A DNA stretch of 5,911 bases from DATAFF01 sp044870245. GTDB taxonomy: Bacteria > Pseudomonadota > Alphaproteobacteria > Rhizobiales > Aestuariivirgaceae. Location of the stretch: positions 1 to 5,911 of the forward strand of contig JBIOYR010000048.1 of assembly GCA_044870245.1 (NCBI GenBank). Reading direction: 5' to 3'. Position numbers and translations under genes: made by a program. A model generated the notes under the pieces. It had not been told where the DNA came from and ran no database searches. It worked only from the letters and a program-made list of their open reading frames with translations. Shown here in pieces: positions 5,680 to 5,911 of this stretch. Numbering within the stretch: position 1 is the first letter of the stretch; each line of letters opens with the position of its first letter.

Positions 5680-5911
5680 ATGAATGATCCGGCAGACAGG
5701 CGGCCTCTCGGCAAGCGTGTGAAGGCCTAGCGCAAGGCCCGGGGTCTCGGACTCGAACAATTGAGCGAATTGTCGGGCATCTCCAAAGCAAGCCTGTCGA
5801 AGGTCGAGAATGACAAGATGTCCTTGACCTATGCGAAACTGCAGCAACTCAGTGCCGGGCTGAATGTGGGGGTCGCCGAACTGTTCTATGAAGGGGGCGA
5901 TGAGACCGGTC
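5680..5911 (+). pseudogene. XRE-family helix-turn-helix regulator, interrupted by an in-frame TAG and cut by the window edge
   Basis: From ATG 5680 the frame reads 16 codons ending RPLGKRVKA, then TAG at 5728-5730, then stays open for 60 codons to the window end. What follows the stop is a clear XRE/Cro-type DNA-binding domain: RKARGLGLEQLSELSGIS (helices 1-2), SKASLSKVEN (recognition helix), and LQQLSAGLNVGVAELF. The family normally has Leu, or sometimes another residue, where the stop stands (VKAxRKARG), so one base change such as TTG to TAG explains it. Both sides of the stop belong to one domain, so this is a nonsense mutation rather than two genes. Later starts (TTG 5761, ATG 5818) would remove helix 1 or most of the domain. 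Relatives often carry a C-terminal cupin sensor; that part would lie outside the window. It is divergent from the operon and is its probable regulator. Amber readthrough or a sequencing error are alternatives. The ribosome site is weak. Confidence 0.75.

Noticed and set aside
5532..5847. Minus-strand open frames across the intergenic region and opposite the regulator (5532-5714 and 5623-5847)
   Set aside because: One crosses the AT-rich promoter and the other mirrors the helix-turn-helix domain; neither shows protein family features.

Overview
This window holds a catabolic and uptake operon on the minus strand, with a broken regulator gene facing away from it at the right end. The high-GC coding sequence, the short gaps and overlaps between genes, and the gene families suggest an alphaproteobacterium, perhaps rhizobial. 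That is a judgement from gene content, because the window has no phylogenetic marker.

Right to left, which is the direction of transcription, the layout is as follows. An AT-rich intergenic region (about 5596-5679) carries a recognisable promoter for the operon and a perfect 14-bp palindrome. Next come an exported EhuB-type solute-binding protein (4699-5565), an M24-family hydrolase of the DoeA/EutD (ectoine hydrolase) type (3462-4652), and a fold-type-II PLP enzyme of the EutB/threonine dehydratase type (2451-3443). Two polar amino-acid ABC permeases, EhuC-like (1737-2417) and EhuD-like (1081-1740), follow and overlap by 4 nt. The last complete gene is a DapA/N-acetylneuraminate-lyase superfamily protein (53-1051). 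A good Shine-Dalgarno sequence at positions 1-7 suggests the operon continues past the left edge. No ABC ATPase is present in the window.

On the plus strand, from 5680, lies the start of an XRE-type helix-turn-helix regulator. Its frame is interrupted by a TAG at codon 17 and is then open to the window edge, so it looks like a nonsense-mutated regulator. It is the most striking anomaly here.

Taken together, the operon looks like a variant of the ectoine/hydroxyectoine uptake and degradation system (ehu/eut/doe). A binding protein and two permeases import the solute, the M24 enzyme opens or hydrolyses it, and the PLP enzyme eliminates ammonia or water. The gene order is unusual. EutA, EutC, EutE/DoeB and an ATPase are not in the window, and a Schiff-base lyase of altered active site is added. 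The substrate may be ectoine, hydroxyectoine or a related compound; the sequence alone does not settle this.
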